Positions 38,035 through 51,655 of a stretch of DNA of 64,000 nucleotides are shown here, in pieces. A program made the translations under genes and the position numbers. Each line of letters begins with the position of its first letter. The first letter of the stretch is position 1. Source of the stretch: Anarhynchus alexandrinus (Eukaryota; Chordata; Aves; Charadriiformes; Charadriidae). The stretch covers positions 4,001,837 to 4,065,836 of the forward strand of contig VUYV01000003.1 in assembly GCA_008711295.1 (NCBI GenBank). Reading direction: 5' to 3'. Below the pieces are notes generated by a model. It was not told where the DNA came from, did no database searches, and saw nothing but the letters and a program-made list of their open reading frames with translations.

Positions 38035-38760
38035 ATATTAAAAGGTAAACAAAGAAATCTGTGTAATAACAGCTTGTCAGCCTTATATTGATCCTGGGTG
38101 AAATATTGAATGGTTGACACAAGAATATTAATAAAGAATTAATAAAAGCAATAAAGAATTAAAGTATTAAAATACAATTAGCGCCAGTCAGGAGGAGAAA
38201 ACTGCAACATTACTTTTGATAGTTATACCTGGCTAGTTCAACAGGATCTATTTGCTGTTATTTCTTTAGTGCCTTGCTTACCAACTAATTGCTGCATAAT
38301 GTTTCAATTAAAAGGACTCACCAAAAAAATGAAAGTGACACATAGTAAGTATATTAAAAAGCTGATAAATATTTCCTTGAGCTTCCTGTAGCAAGGAATA
38401 ATAATCAGAGAGGGTGTGTTTCTAGCAGGATTTCAGAGAAGAGTTCTAAACCCACTGTTACTTAACATTTTTCAAAGATGTGAAAGGAAATACAAATTAA
38501 TCCCTACTAACACTTATGAATGACAAAAACTAGGGAATTAATCTAATGAAGAGGATAGATCAATAATCCAAAGTGATCTGAGCTGCTTGATAAATTGGGC
38601 ATAAACTATCAAATAGCTGAGAGTGAGGTCATACAAATTACAGAGGTCAGGACTCTCTACAGCAGAGTCTTTCTGAAAAGGTTTTTGGGAACAAATGAGT
38701 AGTCAGTACACTTCGTGTTCTGTGTAGAATTCAAGAAGTGTCATATTGCATGGCACTTGA
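38035..38760 (+). pseudogene. Very old CR1-like reverse transcriptase fragment
   Basis: Decayed but collinear landmarks of CR1 ORF2 are visible. CAGCTTGTCAGCCTTATATT with TGATCCTGGGTGAAATATTG (38070-38110) is the NYRPVSLTSVPGK region, and an AATAAAGAATTAA block follows at 38130-38165. TGTGTTTCTAGCAGGATTTC with ACTTAACATTTTTC (38415-38475) is the SGVPQGSVLGPLLFNIFIND region. AATGAAGAGGATAGATC with CAAAGTGATCTGAGCTGCTT and GATAAATTGGGC (38545-38600) is the region just after the catalytic box. No frame remains. Like the fragment at 435-780 it resembles the ancient CR1/L3-type lineage. The section between 38170 and 38400 is hardly alignable by eye. Confidence 0.75.
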
Positions 38761-41700
38761 AGACCATTTCTTTGAGACTTACCAGTAATCCAAAGAAGAA
38801 ATGGGCCTTGCTGCTTTGAATTTGCATATATGAATCAGCTTTTGCTTCCAACACATTGGCTGTCTTGTATCCTATTGCCTGATGCTGTCCAGAGCAGTTG
38901 AATGACCATAACTACAAGATTGCTGATCCTGCCTTGATGCAAGGTTTACATTGGTGCAAAAATCCCTTGTTCTCAAATACCAAGAATAACAAAGTCACAG
39001 TGGCTGCTTACTGTCATTCTGCATGAACTATCCAGTTAAATCCATTTGAAATATGAATTATAAGAAACTGAACAAATACAAAGGATTTTAAATAGAAGTC
39101 CAAAATATGTTGCCGCTACTCATGTTAGGAGTTCTTAGGCACAAAGGTCAGGTTGCAGTTCTAGTTTGAACTCTGCAGATGGAATACCATTACTTGAGTT
39201 GCACCCTTGCATTACTTTTCCACACTGCCAACTATAAAGTCACACAGTTTAGTAGTGTGAATTTCTCCTACTGACAGTTTAAATGCCTGTTTTACACACA
39301 TGCAGTGTAAAGGGCAGCTAAAACCATGTCTGACTAGGGCTGGAATGCATAGAAATATTGCTATCAGGATAGTCCCCTTCCCTGAGAACAGGGGGAAAAA
39401 AAAAAGTAATCTTTTAGGAAATCTGCTTAGAATTCAGCTGATTAGATTTGAAAGATAAAGGTATATGCTTATATCAGAAAAAACTTTCCCAATAACTCAC
39501 AAAACACTATTCAAACGCATTTCAGGAGCTACAAGTTACTTTTTACCAGTCATGGTAAATTTTTACTATATACTCTGTCTTTGCAGACCTATTTGTATAA
39601 AACCAGCAGTTGTGTAACTGCAATTACTGATTAGATTTCCTATAAAACATATGTTGTGCAGTAGCTTATTTCTAACAGTCAGTATCAAACTATCTGCCAA
39701 TTTTTGTAATCCATTTCCATAGCAGAGTTTGTATAACTTTTCAGTTTTGAGGATGAAAAACCATTAGTTATTGAGATTAATATGCAATCAGTTAGTTTAG
39801 CTGAAGTACAGAGAATGTCAATCACAGACAAACAGGCCTCAAGGCCCACAGAGAAGTGGTGATTTCTCACCTATCATCCTTGCTATGATCTCAGAAATCA
39901 GACTTCTTTAGCATATAAAAATCAGATTAATGTAATTGCAGTGAAAGTTTTATACATTTGTTCTGTGTGCCATCTGTACATTTATAACTTGTTTCTCATT
40001 CTAGAAAATATTCATCTTTTGCATGGGCTACAGCAGAGACACGAGGAGCCAGAATACAAACCAGCAGTAGACATCTGTTCTGACTAAATTAAAAAGCCCA
40101 GCTTAACACAAGACCCTTTTCCATTATCAGATTTCACCACAAAGAACATGACTAACAAATCTGAATAAGTGTTTGTATAGTTCAACATTTTCCCTCTTAC
40201 CATGTCCAACAGGGGATAGCTAGGAAACAATGAGAACAGCACACACATTTAATGATAATTCCCAAGAATACTATGTAGTTTGCAGTAATTTGTGGTTCAA
40301 ACTTCAAGGAACAAAGGGATATCCATGAGTTCCCTTTCCATATTTTCCTAATCATTTTTTGAACCCCTGAAATAGGAAGTTTCTCTATATAAAATCATAT
40401 TCACTCCGGTATATTTTATTCATCTGTGTTTACTGTTTTTACTTTTTAGAAAGTTTCCATTAATTAACCCTGCATAGATAGCATAATCACTAGTCTATAT
40501 TCACCTAGATCACCTTTGAAGCCTTTAAAAAGCCAAACTGGCCATTTCCTGGCCTCTGACAGCACTGTAGCTTTAAATTGGAGATAGCTGAACTATGAAT
40601 TGTGGTAAGCAATTTCATTTGAGTTATTTTAGAACGCTATGGTGAATATCATCTGGTCATCACAATTTCTTCTTCATTTTCTCTACATGTTTCATAACCT
40701 TTTCTACCAAAAAAATTTCCTGATAGACTGAAACCAGTATTTCAAATGCGGGAAGTCCCCAGGCTCCTCAATGATGAGCAGCAATGCAAGAAAACCCAAG
40801 TATAGTATAATTCCTTTGCTGTGGCCCTCTAAGTCCTCTTTTTATGCCTTCAATGTCAATTAGCTTTACACACTCTCTATCAGCTCTCCTCAATCTGAGG
40901 TCTTTGGAAATGATATATGACTGCATTTTATGCTTTTTAAAAGTTATTTTTTAAACAATTTGGGGTTTGCCTCAATGTATATTTTTCACATAGCTTCCTA
41001 GAGTTTCTGATCCTTTCTGTTCTCCCTTTGCTTTGATTTGTATCAAAGTACAAGAAATTTAAAGACAACTTACACATCCAGACCTAGTACTTCAAGTAAG
41101 AATCTCAAACACTTAAGAATTTCTTATTGTGTGCTGACACTTTCTTAATACTGTTCCTAAAAACTTCATTTAGATTTTCCTTGAAAAATCTAAGCATTTG
41201 AAATAAACAGAATTATATTTATTTTCCTTTAGGGTATGCTGTTCAGTGAACTAAGTCAACGATCACAGGCATTTTGTTATAAGAACATACTTAAGAGAAA
41301 TGAGTAGATAATTAACTGTGATCAAAATTGGCAAACAAGATATGACTACTTTGATGTGGGATGTTGTGCTTTTAAACATGTTGTGTTTGTAAACAAGTTT
41401 GGTTAGATTTTTTTTCATAGATGAATGATCTTTCTTGACTTAAAGGACAAATGAGGTAGATATCAAAGCCTCATAACAATCTCATGATATACGCAAATTA
41501 CCAAGCAGTTATTATGCAATTTAAAGATTTTTCAGAGTTTTCTAATTAGCCCAAATTCCAGAATATAGCTTCATCTATGTAATATTTTTATGGACCTAAA
41601 TCTCAGTTGGAAATATCCCAGTCACAGAGCAATTCTATGTAGCTATATATCTTCCCATATCTCAGTTTTTCTGCATTACACAGCACAGTGCCGCAAAGAT

Positions 41701-41914
41701 ATATTGGCTTAGTTGAAGTTAGCTCAAGTATCTCTACAGGCAATGCAGAGTGAAGCTCTGCAACATAGACACTCCTGCATACATTGTCAGTGCCTTCTTT
41801 TTCTGTACTGCGTGGTAACAGCATCACAGACCAATTGTATGTTCACATACCATGCCCCCAAAATAAAACAATAAGGTCCCAATTGAAAATGCATTCAGTT
41901 AATTCCAAAGATAG

Positions 41915-41948
41915 ACAATACCTCTTGCCATAGGTATTGTGGCAAGAG
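41915..41948. repeat. Two interleaved perfect 9-bp inverted repeats
   Basis: ACAATACCT (41915-41923) pairs with AGGTATTGT (41932-41940), and CTCTTGCCA (41922-41930) pairs with TGGCAAGAG (41940-41948). The order is A-B-A'-B', so the two hairpins exclude each other, or form a pseudoknot if trimmed. No flanking gene or repeat explains them. Confidence 0.9.
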
Positions 41949-44900
41949 CTGGCAGATCAGACTGCTAAAAGCCCCCTTTGTCTTCTGCTCTCAGAGAAGT
42001 TGTTGCATTTGCCAGTGCTGTTTGTGTTAGCTATACAGTCAGCCCCAGTCAGAGTTTGGTAAAGAGGAAGCTATGCAGCTGCTTAACAGGAGCACATTAT
42101 GTAGCATAAGAGCTGTATATCACATCAGCCAATACCAGCAGGAAGGTTTTGTCTCTTATCTACCTTCTTCCCAATTAAGCCACCCCTATTGGTTGATAAA
42201 CACAAACATACCATGAAAAACAAAACAACAACAGGAGGGGGAAAAATGGCCTTCAGGGTAACACAGCTTCCTAGAAGCCAAGCACTGGTGAGAGGGTTGA
42301 GATTTGGGGAAGGTATAGAACCATGAACATATATATCGTATGTTCCAGGATTGCACTGCATACCTTATACTACACAGAAAAAAACTGAGATCATACAGTA
42401 TGGATTTGTCTTTCATTTGAAAACGTATCTAAAGTGTCTTAAAGTAAGAATCTGCATTTGTCAGAGGATGAGTTAAAACAGAACTGTCAGTGTAACATCA
42501 TCATATTCAGAATTAAGTTTTTGATAATTTTTAAGTTTAATGTCCAAAAATAAGAAAAACCCACAAACCAAACAAATGACACGAAGCTTGTTTCTTATCT
42601 CTTTAAATAAAAAGATCATGTTTGTGAGCAGAGTATTTTAATTCACCTAAAAGAACCATAATAAACTTTTAGTAAGAGCAGAGGGAATTTAAAAAAATAA
42701 TATTAAACTGTCATAGATAATCCACATTAGAGCCATCAGCACCTCTGGACATACAACTCTTTGTAAAGACACTCCAGCTCTGAAAGAAGAAGAGTTGTAT
42801 CCTCTTTTCTGCTCACCTCAAATATTTGAACTGGGGTTTATCATCCAGCAGGGTTACCCATGGTTCTGGGTCACTTGCACGGGGTGGGGGGATGGCAGAG
42901 TAGGAACGTTAAGGCTTTTCTATTTTGTATATTTATTTCATTATTTTTATGAGCTAGCAACAGAATTCTTTCAGATTATTGGTTAGGACATTCTTCAGGG
43001 CATAGAGAATCAAATGATGTCTCATTGGTTCAAAAGAAGGATAGGGAACATCCCTGGAGAGAGAAGTAAATTCAATTTCATGCCTTAGAAATTAAAAAAA
43101 AGGCATTTTGAACCAGTATTTCTCCTATTCTTTCCATCCATTTGACTATGCTGCAAGAAGAGAAGTATTGACCGCATCCCTTGCCTTCACTTGGTAGTGT
43201 TTAATTTTTTAGATAAATATAGACAGAAAACTGAAACATACCATAAAAAGAACTAAATGAGCCTTTTAAGAAAGTTGTGTTCCTTTTCTATATGTGCAGA
43301 AGTATTTACTCCATACCAGTATAATTGAGTTTACACTTTTGGCAAGAACTCTATCATTGTATTTTGCTCCTGGAACTAGAGAAAAATAAATGCACAGTAG
43401 AAAGCAGTAGAGAATCCTGTCCTACACATTCAACTATTCGTCTCAGAAACAAGTAACGAGAACAAACAAAAAATAGGAATCTCAATACAAATCACTAAAG
43501 AGCATCGATGAAAAATCAATAGCAGTGTAGCAATAGTGAATCATCTGTAGTCATGTTCTCCTGAAAATTACTGCATACACTCCTGATGTGTGAGGATTTA
43601 ACTAAGCATCATTTTCCCCCCTTGTTCCAAGCTATCTAACAACTTCAGTGTTCAGCAAAAGTTCTTTTGTAGTAGGTAGTCTGACTACAGTCCAGGGATC
43701 CTGATGTTTAACTTCAGGCATGTTATCAGCACTTAATGAGAACTATTTGTAGAGTTTCAAGAAAAAGTTAGATCAATTCTTTGCAAGACAGCTTTATCAA
43801 GTCATTAGGTTCTATGGTTCTAACCAGGACCTCACTAATTAGCTTGTAACCTCAAATGAGTCTATCACCTCAGACTGTCTTTTATCACCATTAACATGCT
43901 ATTTGAAAAATCTGTTCAGTTAAGGTGTTTGAGTTTAGACTTCCCTGATATTTAACTGGTAAAATGTCAAACTAGTTCTTTAAGTGTTTTCAATGATGCA
44001 CATACTAATTACATAATTGAATATACCTGAGATAAATATGTTTTAAATGAACAATATCTACCCAATAATTTCGTAGCAATATGACTGCCACATTGTTATA
44101 TGTATGCTCATTGTCATTACGAAGAGGTGATCACAACAGGTCACACCTGAAAAAACATTCTGGTAACACAAACACCTAAGAGAAAATGCATTAATGTTTA
44201 GAAGAATGCTTGGGGAGGAGTTCCCTTTAGAAGGGCATGCAATAAAGTGCACAAAAAAAAGAAGGGAACTATTGCAGCTGTCACTTGTTCCTAAAAGACC
44301 CTTCACAAAAAGCATAGAAAGCAATAGAAAATACAGACTCATTGCTTGGTAAACTAGGCAAACAACATAGATCAGAAAGTCATGGGAAGAGGGTCTTCCT
44401 CCTTGTTTATAAAATTAAAGCAGTAGCTCCTCAGTGGTTAATCAGCTTCCTCCCACCCCAAAGCTGAGGCTGGCCATAGGGATCTGGGTCCAGCCCAGTA
44501 GCTCCAATGTCAACCACTAGCAACAGCAACATCTGGAGAGGAACTGTTTGCAGTGGTTCAAGAAATGATGGTTGCAGGAGGTAGTCCTTTGCAGATGCTA
44601 CATAATGATCATTAGATTTTGTGGGTAACTAGAGAATTCTCTTCACAAGTTGCATGAAAACAATGTATGTTTTATCATCTGTGGCTAAACAAATCATAAG
44701 TAAAGGCAGCAATCAGACCTTACCAGAATTTGCTAACAGATTATACCAAAATGAGTAAGTAAACTTTTCTTTGGCAGTATTTTCAAGTCAATAAGAGTCC
44801 AGAGCACTGACAACCAATTTCAGAGACATTAACCATGTAAGGTCCCATTTAATATTTCAATTATTTATCCTTCAAGAAACCATTTCTGCTGTATTTTTAG

Positions 44901-47092
44901 TTGACACCTATAAAGATCTATATTCCCACAGAACTTCTGCACTGACCACCATAGTATGTGTGTCACATTTACATTTAAATTGGCCTTCACTCTTCATAAT
45001 TTGAAGACTTTAGAAGCAGAAAATCCTAGTGATCTCATTAAATTCTCAGTGGTTGTTTTGGGAAAGTACTAACACAGCTCAAGCTTATCTTCATGTTTTC
45101 CTCAAAGAAATTACCAGCACCTTGAGTCTTCACCAAGGCATTTGTAAAGCCACATTATTCTTTAATCAGCTAGGTACAGTGGAATGTCCATTGTGTGCCT
45201 GATTCTAAACCAGGGCAGGATCTTCTACCTGGGTTCTGGCAGAGTAAAGCAGCTAAGTCTCTCAAGTAATTCAAAATACTGTATTGTTCTGAGCAACATA
45301 AGATCTAGTTCCCCTGGCTTGTAAACTGGAGGAGAAAACTGTTTGCAACCAATAAAAAGAATTTTTAAAGAAGCCAACATGCTCATTTTCTGAAAAGAGG
45401 TGGGAACCTGCCTATTTGTTGACATTACATCTTCAGCAAAGCACACACAGTGAGACAGGCAATCTATATTCCAATACATGTAGGAAAGCCACCAGATACC
45501 AATTAAATAGATGCTTTTATTTCTATTACAGTGCCTTTTCTTGCCTTACAAGTTGGTCTAGATTTAAAGTTTTCACCCCAGATAATTCTGAGATATTCTC
45601 TTTCTACTTATTTTCTCATGTTATCAAACAGCTAACTGTATTAATGAGGTACAATTAAGTGCTCTAATGCTTCCTCAACGCTTACCTCACCCATCATGTA
45701 ACAATCTCTGGTCATGGTAATACCCTTGTGAACAATTTCTTCCTTTCTACGCTTCTTGCCATGGTGTTACTCATCCACTTTCAAGTGAAATACACAGTCA
45801 CAGTAGCAACTCCCCAGGGGCAGTCAGGGCATGGTGTTCTATGGTTATCATTAAAACAGTATTCATTTGTTCAAGAATTGGGGAGGGGGAAAGAGGTGTC
45901 TTAAATTAATAAGTATTAGCTATAAAGAATAATGCATTCATCATTTTAGTACTTTAAAGAGGAGATGATTGACGAACTGCTCCTACATGTGGATGTTTCA
46001 CTCCTGCTTCTGTCATGGTATGCTATGACTTAGAAACACTGCTGTATTTAAAACAAGTATGTCTGCTGAAAACAGTTCAACAGGAAACAATTTTAAAATG
46101 GTAGATGAACAAAACATTAGGGTTCAGGAGAGAAGCTTCTCTAGGGAACGTTGTTCCATAACTGCTTATTGCAGGATTAATTCCTGCCTCTGTACTAACT
46201 AGTTGTTGCTGATAACTAGAGATGAGGCTTAAAGGTTTTCTGGCATGAATTTAACTAGCTGTTTGTTGTTGTCTTTAACAGAAGCCCAAACTTTGTTTAG
46301 CACTGTTTTGAGCTATAACAGAACTTCCACAATTATTTCCCAATTCTAGTTTTTTTGAAGTCTTCTGCTATTAATGGTCCTATTATTTCTACTGACGTAT
46401 AGGTACACGTACTACCTGAGCAAAGAGCAGATTCTATGGCTGTAGTAGTTGTCAGTTATTTATTACACTCTTGCTTTCATACTAGACCTCGCTTTAACTA
46501 CTTTTGGCACTGAGGATATATGCTAGATAAGAATTACTATATCAGCTCTTTGCTCTTCCCTTAACTCCTTTTATAAACATTGAGAGGAAATTTTAATTAA
46601 AAAAGCCTGCCTGGACAGAACACTGAAAAGAATACTGTAGTATACTTAGGTAAAAACAGAAATAAGGAAGCTTGAAAACTTGAGCCCAAAGGCTGAGAGG
46701 GTAGCAACAACAGGGGGTAAGACAATCTGTAGTGTTTGCCAATGATCTTGCAGTTGAAATAGCACCCATAGCCACCATTTGGGGCTACGAGGTCTGGCAC
46801 TCATATGACATAGCAATGGAGTCTAACTGTGCTGCATCTTGATGTTTTTAAGAGACCTGTAGGTGTTCTTGGAAGATCAGGGCAAATAATGAAGGTCATG
46901 ATAACTCTTGATCTGTGTGTGCCAAGAGAAGCAATATATTTAGAAAAAGGAAACTGTGGACTTGCATAGCAGTAAGGCTGTAATAAGCTAATGCAAGTAA
47001 TTATATTGGTCTCTTACAGTGAGTAGTATATTTATCCACAGCAAGTCTCCCTTGTCTGATCAGCACAATGCTTAGTTTCACTATGGAATATG

Positions 47093-47104
47093 CCCCCCCC
47101 CCCC
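47093..47104. repeat. Poly-C run
   Basis: Twelve consecutive C residues in AT-rich DNA, the longest C run seen in the window. Confidence 0.9.
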
Positions 47105-49611
47105 AGCATGAAATTGCTATAATAATGCATGAAGACTACTGTTTAAGACGCTTGTAAAATATTATAGAGAGTTGCTAAGGGACAATTTAAGGAGGTGTAT
47201 TGTTAACCAATTCAGTTTCAATTATTTGGACCCTTAATCACCACTGGTCTTAAATACTTTGAAGTCCAGATAAATTAGAAAAGCTGAGAATCCAATGTGT
47301 TTTAAAAACATCAAAGGTACTCTTGTAAAGGATCCTGTCATGACAGTGGCAATACAAAAGTGGTGGAATTAAGACCTTGGCCCTGAATACCAGCAAGTAT
47401 AGCAAGAGGAAAGTATTAGGAAATCCTTAACACCTCCTTTTGAATGACATCAAAATTCTGGTTTAAGATTAATACCAATTTATAAAGAGCATACTAGCAG
47501 TTAGATGGAAAGCTTAGTTGCATTTTCTCCTTAAACACGATTTTACACACATTCCAAAAAAAACGCATACAAGATCTTCACTGTAATTTTGAAACTGAGT
47601 AGTTATGCAGTTGATCAAAGACTCTGCATCAGTACAGAACAACATGCTTCCCTTGGGTTTCTACACTTGACAGTCAGCATCCTTATCACAAGTATAGTTC
47701 TAGTGTCTGCTTGCTCTTCAGATTTATTTTTTTTTTCACCTGTGCTTATGAAGTATGATCGAAGACAGACTTTTAAAAAGCCGTATGTAAAGTTGTTCCT
47801 CCTGCAAAGTGAGTTGCTCAAATTATTTATAGCTCTCTTCAGAGCCAATATTTCCATGTTACTGGATCACTAAAGAATTTGAAAGCATATGATGAGAGAC
47901 CAGCCACTTTCAATTTTAGTTTTACAAATGGAAGATGCTTCAAAATTTTTAACACAACTATCAAATCTACAAGGGAGTTTCATGCTCAGTTGAAACTTTG
48001 CTGACAGAAAGTTTTCTTTTGATTTTGGAACTGAGTTTGTACAAACTAATGACTGCTGTGCTTTAAGAAGTGGATCGTTATCAGCATCTTCAACTTTTCT
48101 TCACATGAGTTCTGATTTCAGGAAAATACTTTATTAGAGTTGCTCAGTTATTTCACATCTATTTTTGCACATGCTTTTCGTCTGTCATCATTCCTAGTTA
48201 AATGCATTTCCTCTCACTGATAATTACTTACTGTGTCTTGGTAAAGCTTTACACTGTCAAATTGAACATGTTATTGGTTGAAGTAAATACGCATGCAGAA
48301 CCAGTAGAACTGTTTAAATAATTCAATTCTGTTAGTTTCTGTCTCTTCTCAAAGCTGCTGGAAAACACTGTAAAATTACGATAGTGCCCCCGCCCCCCAA
48401 AAAAAACCCCCAACGTATAAACATCCAGAGATAAGAAACAAAACAATGTCTCAGACATACCATGAAGGATGAATAGAATTTCTATGGATCTAATTAGTAC
48501 AAATGATAAAACTAAAAGCCTCCCAGTTTAAGGCCAGCTATTAAGTTGAAGTAGAATTCAACTTCAGACTTATTAAAGCTCCCATCTAAACAGTTACTTG
48601 TGCCACTTACTGCCTTAAAGTTATTGATACAGTCTTCACATCAGTTTTATATTGGCATCAGTTGTGGCACTTTCCTCTTGTCTCTTCTTGTTTTTCAAGT
48701 AAGTATGAGACTGTTTTGTACATATGGTATCTATTTAACAGATTTTCATGCATCTTTGATGAGTTATTCTGCTGTCTAACCACAAACATACCATTTCTAG
48801 GACAGCCCTAGCATCTTGTTTTTGAAAGTAATGTCTCCACAACCACAAGGGCAAACAAAAAATGTTTAAAAAACCTTTCATCAAGTCATATTTCTCTACT
48901 TCACAAGCCAAGAGTTTATATAGCCTGTGGAGAGCATCATCGTTCATTGGTTTGGGGTGGTTTTGATGTTGAAATACTATGTGTTATCACTGAGACATAC
49001 CTAGTAGTCTTAGTTCCAATACATATCCTGAAGAGGAGTAATCAGCAGTAATAATTATTTGTGCTACCAAAAAACTACTAATCTTAAGACAGGATCCTGT
49101 TTTGCAGAGTCCTACAGAAACAGTATCTGAAACCCAACACTTCTCTGAAGACATTCCAGATGCATTTTAAGGCAAGAGACAGTGGATAGATGCTGTTACA
49201 AACCCTCACCTCCCACAGTCTAACTTTTCATCAGTACATCAAACACTTTGACTAGAAACACAAAAAATAGTAAGTAACACAGACCACTTTTCTCACCAGG
49301 TATAATTAAAACATACTATATTACCTTACCTGTCCACTGGGAACCTCTAGGAGGGCCATATCAGCACAAATCAGACCAAGTGTCAGTTACAGCTATGCTA
49401 CAGCATGTCACACAGGCTTCGCATTTGTTAACAAACTTCACTGCTTTATCAGACCACATAGCCCAACAAAAACAATTTTGTTATTTCTACTAAAAGCTAC
49501 AAGCTTTGTATCACCTCAACAGAACAAGATCTCCGCAGCTTACCTGGGTTTGTGGTGGCTTCAGCAGGTTTTATCTTGTTTCAGTTGTTAGGCATTAATT
49601 AGCTAAGTGAT

Positions 49612-50150
49612 TATTGCCTAATCCCTGTCACTTGAGCTCAGGGAATACCCTACGTAGCAAAAAGATCCTACCACCCTATGAGGTCACTGCATACCAAACA
49701 GCTGCCCTTTGTGAAGGAGCAGAAGCAGTAGGAGGGAGGCCACTCCAGGAGGGGGGACCCCGTTGCTGGTACCACACTGGCAGCAGAGTGCAGTGCTACG
49801 GGATCTGGGCAGGGTGGGCAGAGTGCTGATAACAGGTGCCACCAAAAGGCCCAGACATGGCATTGTGATGAATCAGGCCCAGGGTCCATCCAAGGAGCCC
49901 AGTTCAGTACAACAGGAAAATGGCCAGAGACAGGGCTTAGAGACACAGCTACAGCAAAGGTCAAGGTCTAAGCTAGGCCTAAAAATAGGACAAAAAATAG
50001 ATCACCTGCAACATAGCCTAAGAAAGAAGTAGGTGTCCAGGCCTGATCTTAAATAGAGCTCCTGGAACTACAGGGAGAGGATGTTCGTGAGAGTCTGGCC
50101 CAGATGAAGCTAGTCAGGGTAATTAAGATCAATTAAGGCACTCAGGACCC
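49612..50150. repeat. GC-rich island 3, candidate LTR-like dispersed repeat
   Basis: About 540 bp, GC-richer than its surroundings, purine-rich on + in its middle, with abrupt borders and a transition back to AT-rich DNA through GGTAATTAAGATCAATTAAG. Frames on both strands (98 codons on minus at 49668-49964, 89 on plus at 49763-50032) overlap heavily and show no domains. It looks like a decayed GC-rich repeat copy, possibly of LTR origin. I could not identify TATA, polyadenylation signal and TG/CA ends convincingly, so the class is open. Confidence 0.45.
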
Positions 50151-51162
50151 TAACTTCTTTTGTATTAACTGGGGTTTGGGAAGGCTACTGTGTGACTTTC
50201 AAGCTCAACTAGGAACCAATGAAAAAAAAGCAGATTAGTAACAAAACATTAAAAAAAAAATCACCCTAAGTGGCTCTCAAGAACAAGGAAGATAATTATA
50301 TCTATGTCTTCCATTGCTAGCATTAAATGCCAGCTGATGATGAATTTGGGACTGGTGATGGTAGTGGCTTATCGTAACCTACTGCTTTTGCTGCTTGAGG
50401 AAGACTAGTACATTTGGCTTCAAGACCCAAAAGGATACTGGAACAGGGGAGTATAGAGCTAAAGAAAAGGCACAGATATTAGGAAGTTTATGCATATTAA
50501 TCTTAACTGTATTATTAATTAATGTTATATCAGTTAACTGGATAAGTAGTAACTTCATGTTACATTTTGATTAGTCTAACAATAAAATCTTAGTTTCATG
50601 CATAAGGTGTACTGCTTTTTTGCACTTAACAGGATTTCAAGTGTGATAATTAGTAACAGAATGTTCTTTCTCAAAGAAGCTGTATTTAAATAACTTTGTC
50701 TTAGGGATTAATTTACATAAACCTAGCTGAAACGGGAGTTTCCTTTCCTGGCTATTTTTTTTCCTATTAACTTCATATTTAATTACTTTAGTATATTTTT
50801 GTAACGAGCAATATATCTTGCTGTTACACCAGCAAGTTTATTTCTGGGTCTTTTTCCCAACAGTAATTGAGGAGGGCAGATGTAATTTACATAACCTTGT
50901 CCTAAGGTGGGAGGGATGATTAGAATATAAAGGTGCTATGGTGCATGCAATGAGGGAGGGCACCCAGTAATATCTGAAGATTTTAAATGATGTTTTAAAT
51001 GTATATTAATTTAGAGGGAAGAATAAGTTGTTTACAACAACGCTACATCTGTATCTTATGGCGAAATATACTGGTAATTTTATTTCTAAAACAATGAAGC
51101 TGCTTTTGGGGCCCCTGACAGTAAGGACAGGTGAGATAACTGCTTTAATGATGTACAGAGTC

Positions 51163-51207
51163 TTAAAATATGTACATGCATATAGATGTATGCATGCATA
51201 CATATAA
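51163..51207. repeat. Alternating purine-pyrimidine tract with 18-bp palindrome
   Basis: About 40 bases of almost perfect R-Y alternation, including the perfect palindrome ATGTATGCATGCATACAT at 51186-51203. It is probably an interrupted (TA/TG/CA) microsatellite. Confidence 0.8.
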
Positions 51208-51633
51208 ACCATTTCTTTGTCACCAAAGAGGAACTAAGTTTTGATTTATAACGTCCTATTTCTGTGCATCCTGAAACCATAGACTATTTTTTACATCAGA
51301 ATTAAAAATAGACTTGACTTTGTTTTCTCTTCTCACCTTGAATGTGCTATTTTAGTTAAGGGAACAGTACATTTAAGAGAGACACAGCCTAATATGATTG
51401 CCCTTGACATAAGCTGTCTCATCAATGAGAAGCTGATTTTACACATCTAGCTTTTATGATAATGCTCACATAAAAGAAGAAAAATCTTAATAAAAAGTTA
51501 CTAACTTCTTTTTCACTATTTTCTTTTCTAAAGACCAGCTCTTTTATGATACTTGCAAGTCTGTTCTCATTGGCAGAATGAATATATGGTAAAGTAGCTT
51601 TTCTGGGTTTGTTCTCAATTGTTACTGGTGATT

Positions 51634-51655
51634 ATTATTATTTATTTATTTATTC
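51634..51655. repeat. ATT/ATTT simple repeat
   Basis: ATTATTATTATTTATTTATT-type run in AT-rich DNA. Confidence 0.85.

Larger units (their letters stand above)
38765..49605. other. AT-rich DNA without recognisable genes
   Basis: About 10.8 kb with no supported gene; all frames are under 100 codons. Notable small items: interleaved inverted repeats at 41915-41948, A/C tracts at 42545-42578 and 48387-48413, and a C12 run at 47093-47104. Confidence 0.7.

Noticed and set aside
41915..41948. Stable H-type pseudoknot
   Set aside because: Full stems would leave essentially no loop nucleotides; mutually exclusive hairpins are more realistic.
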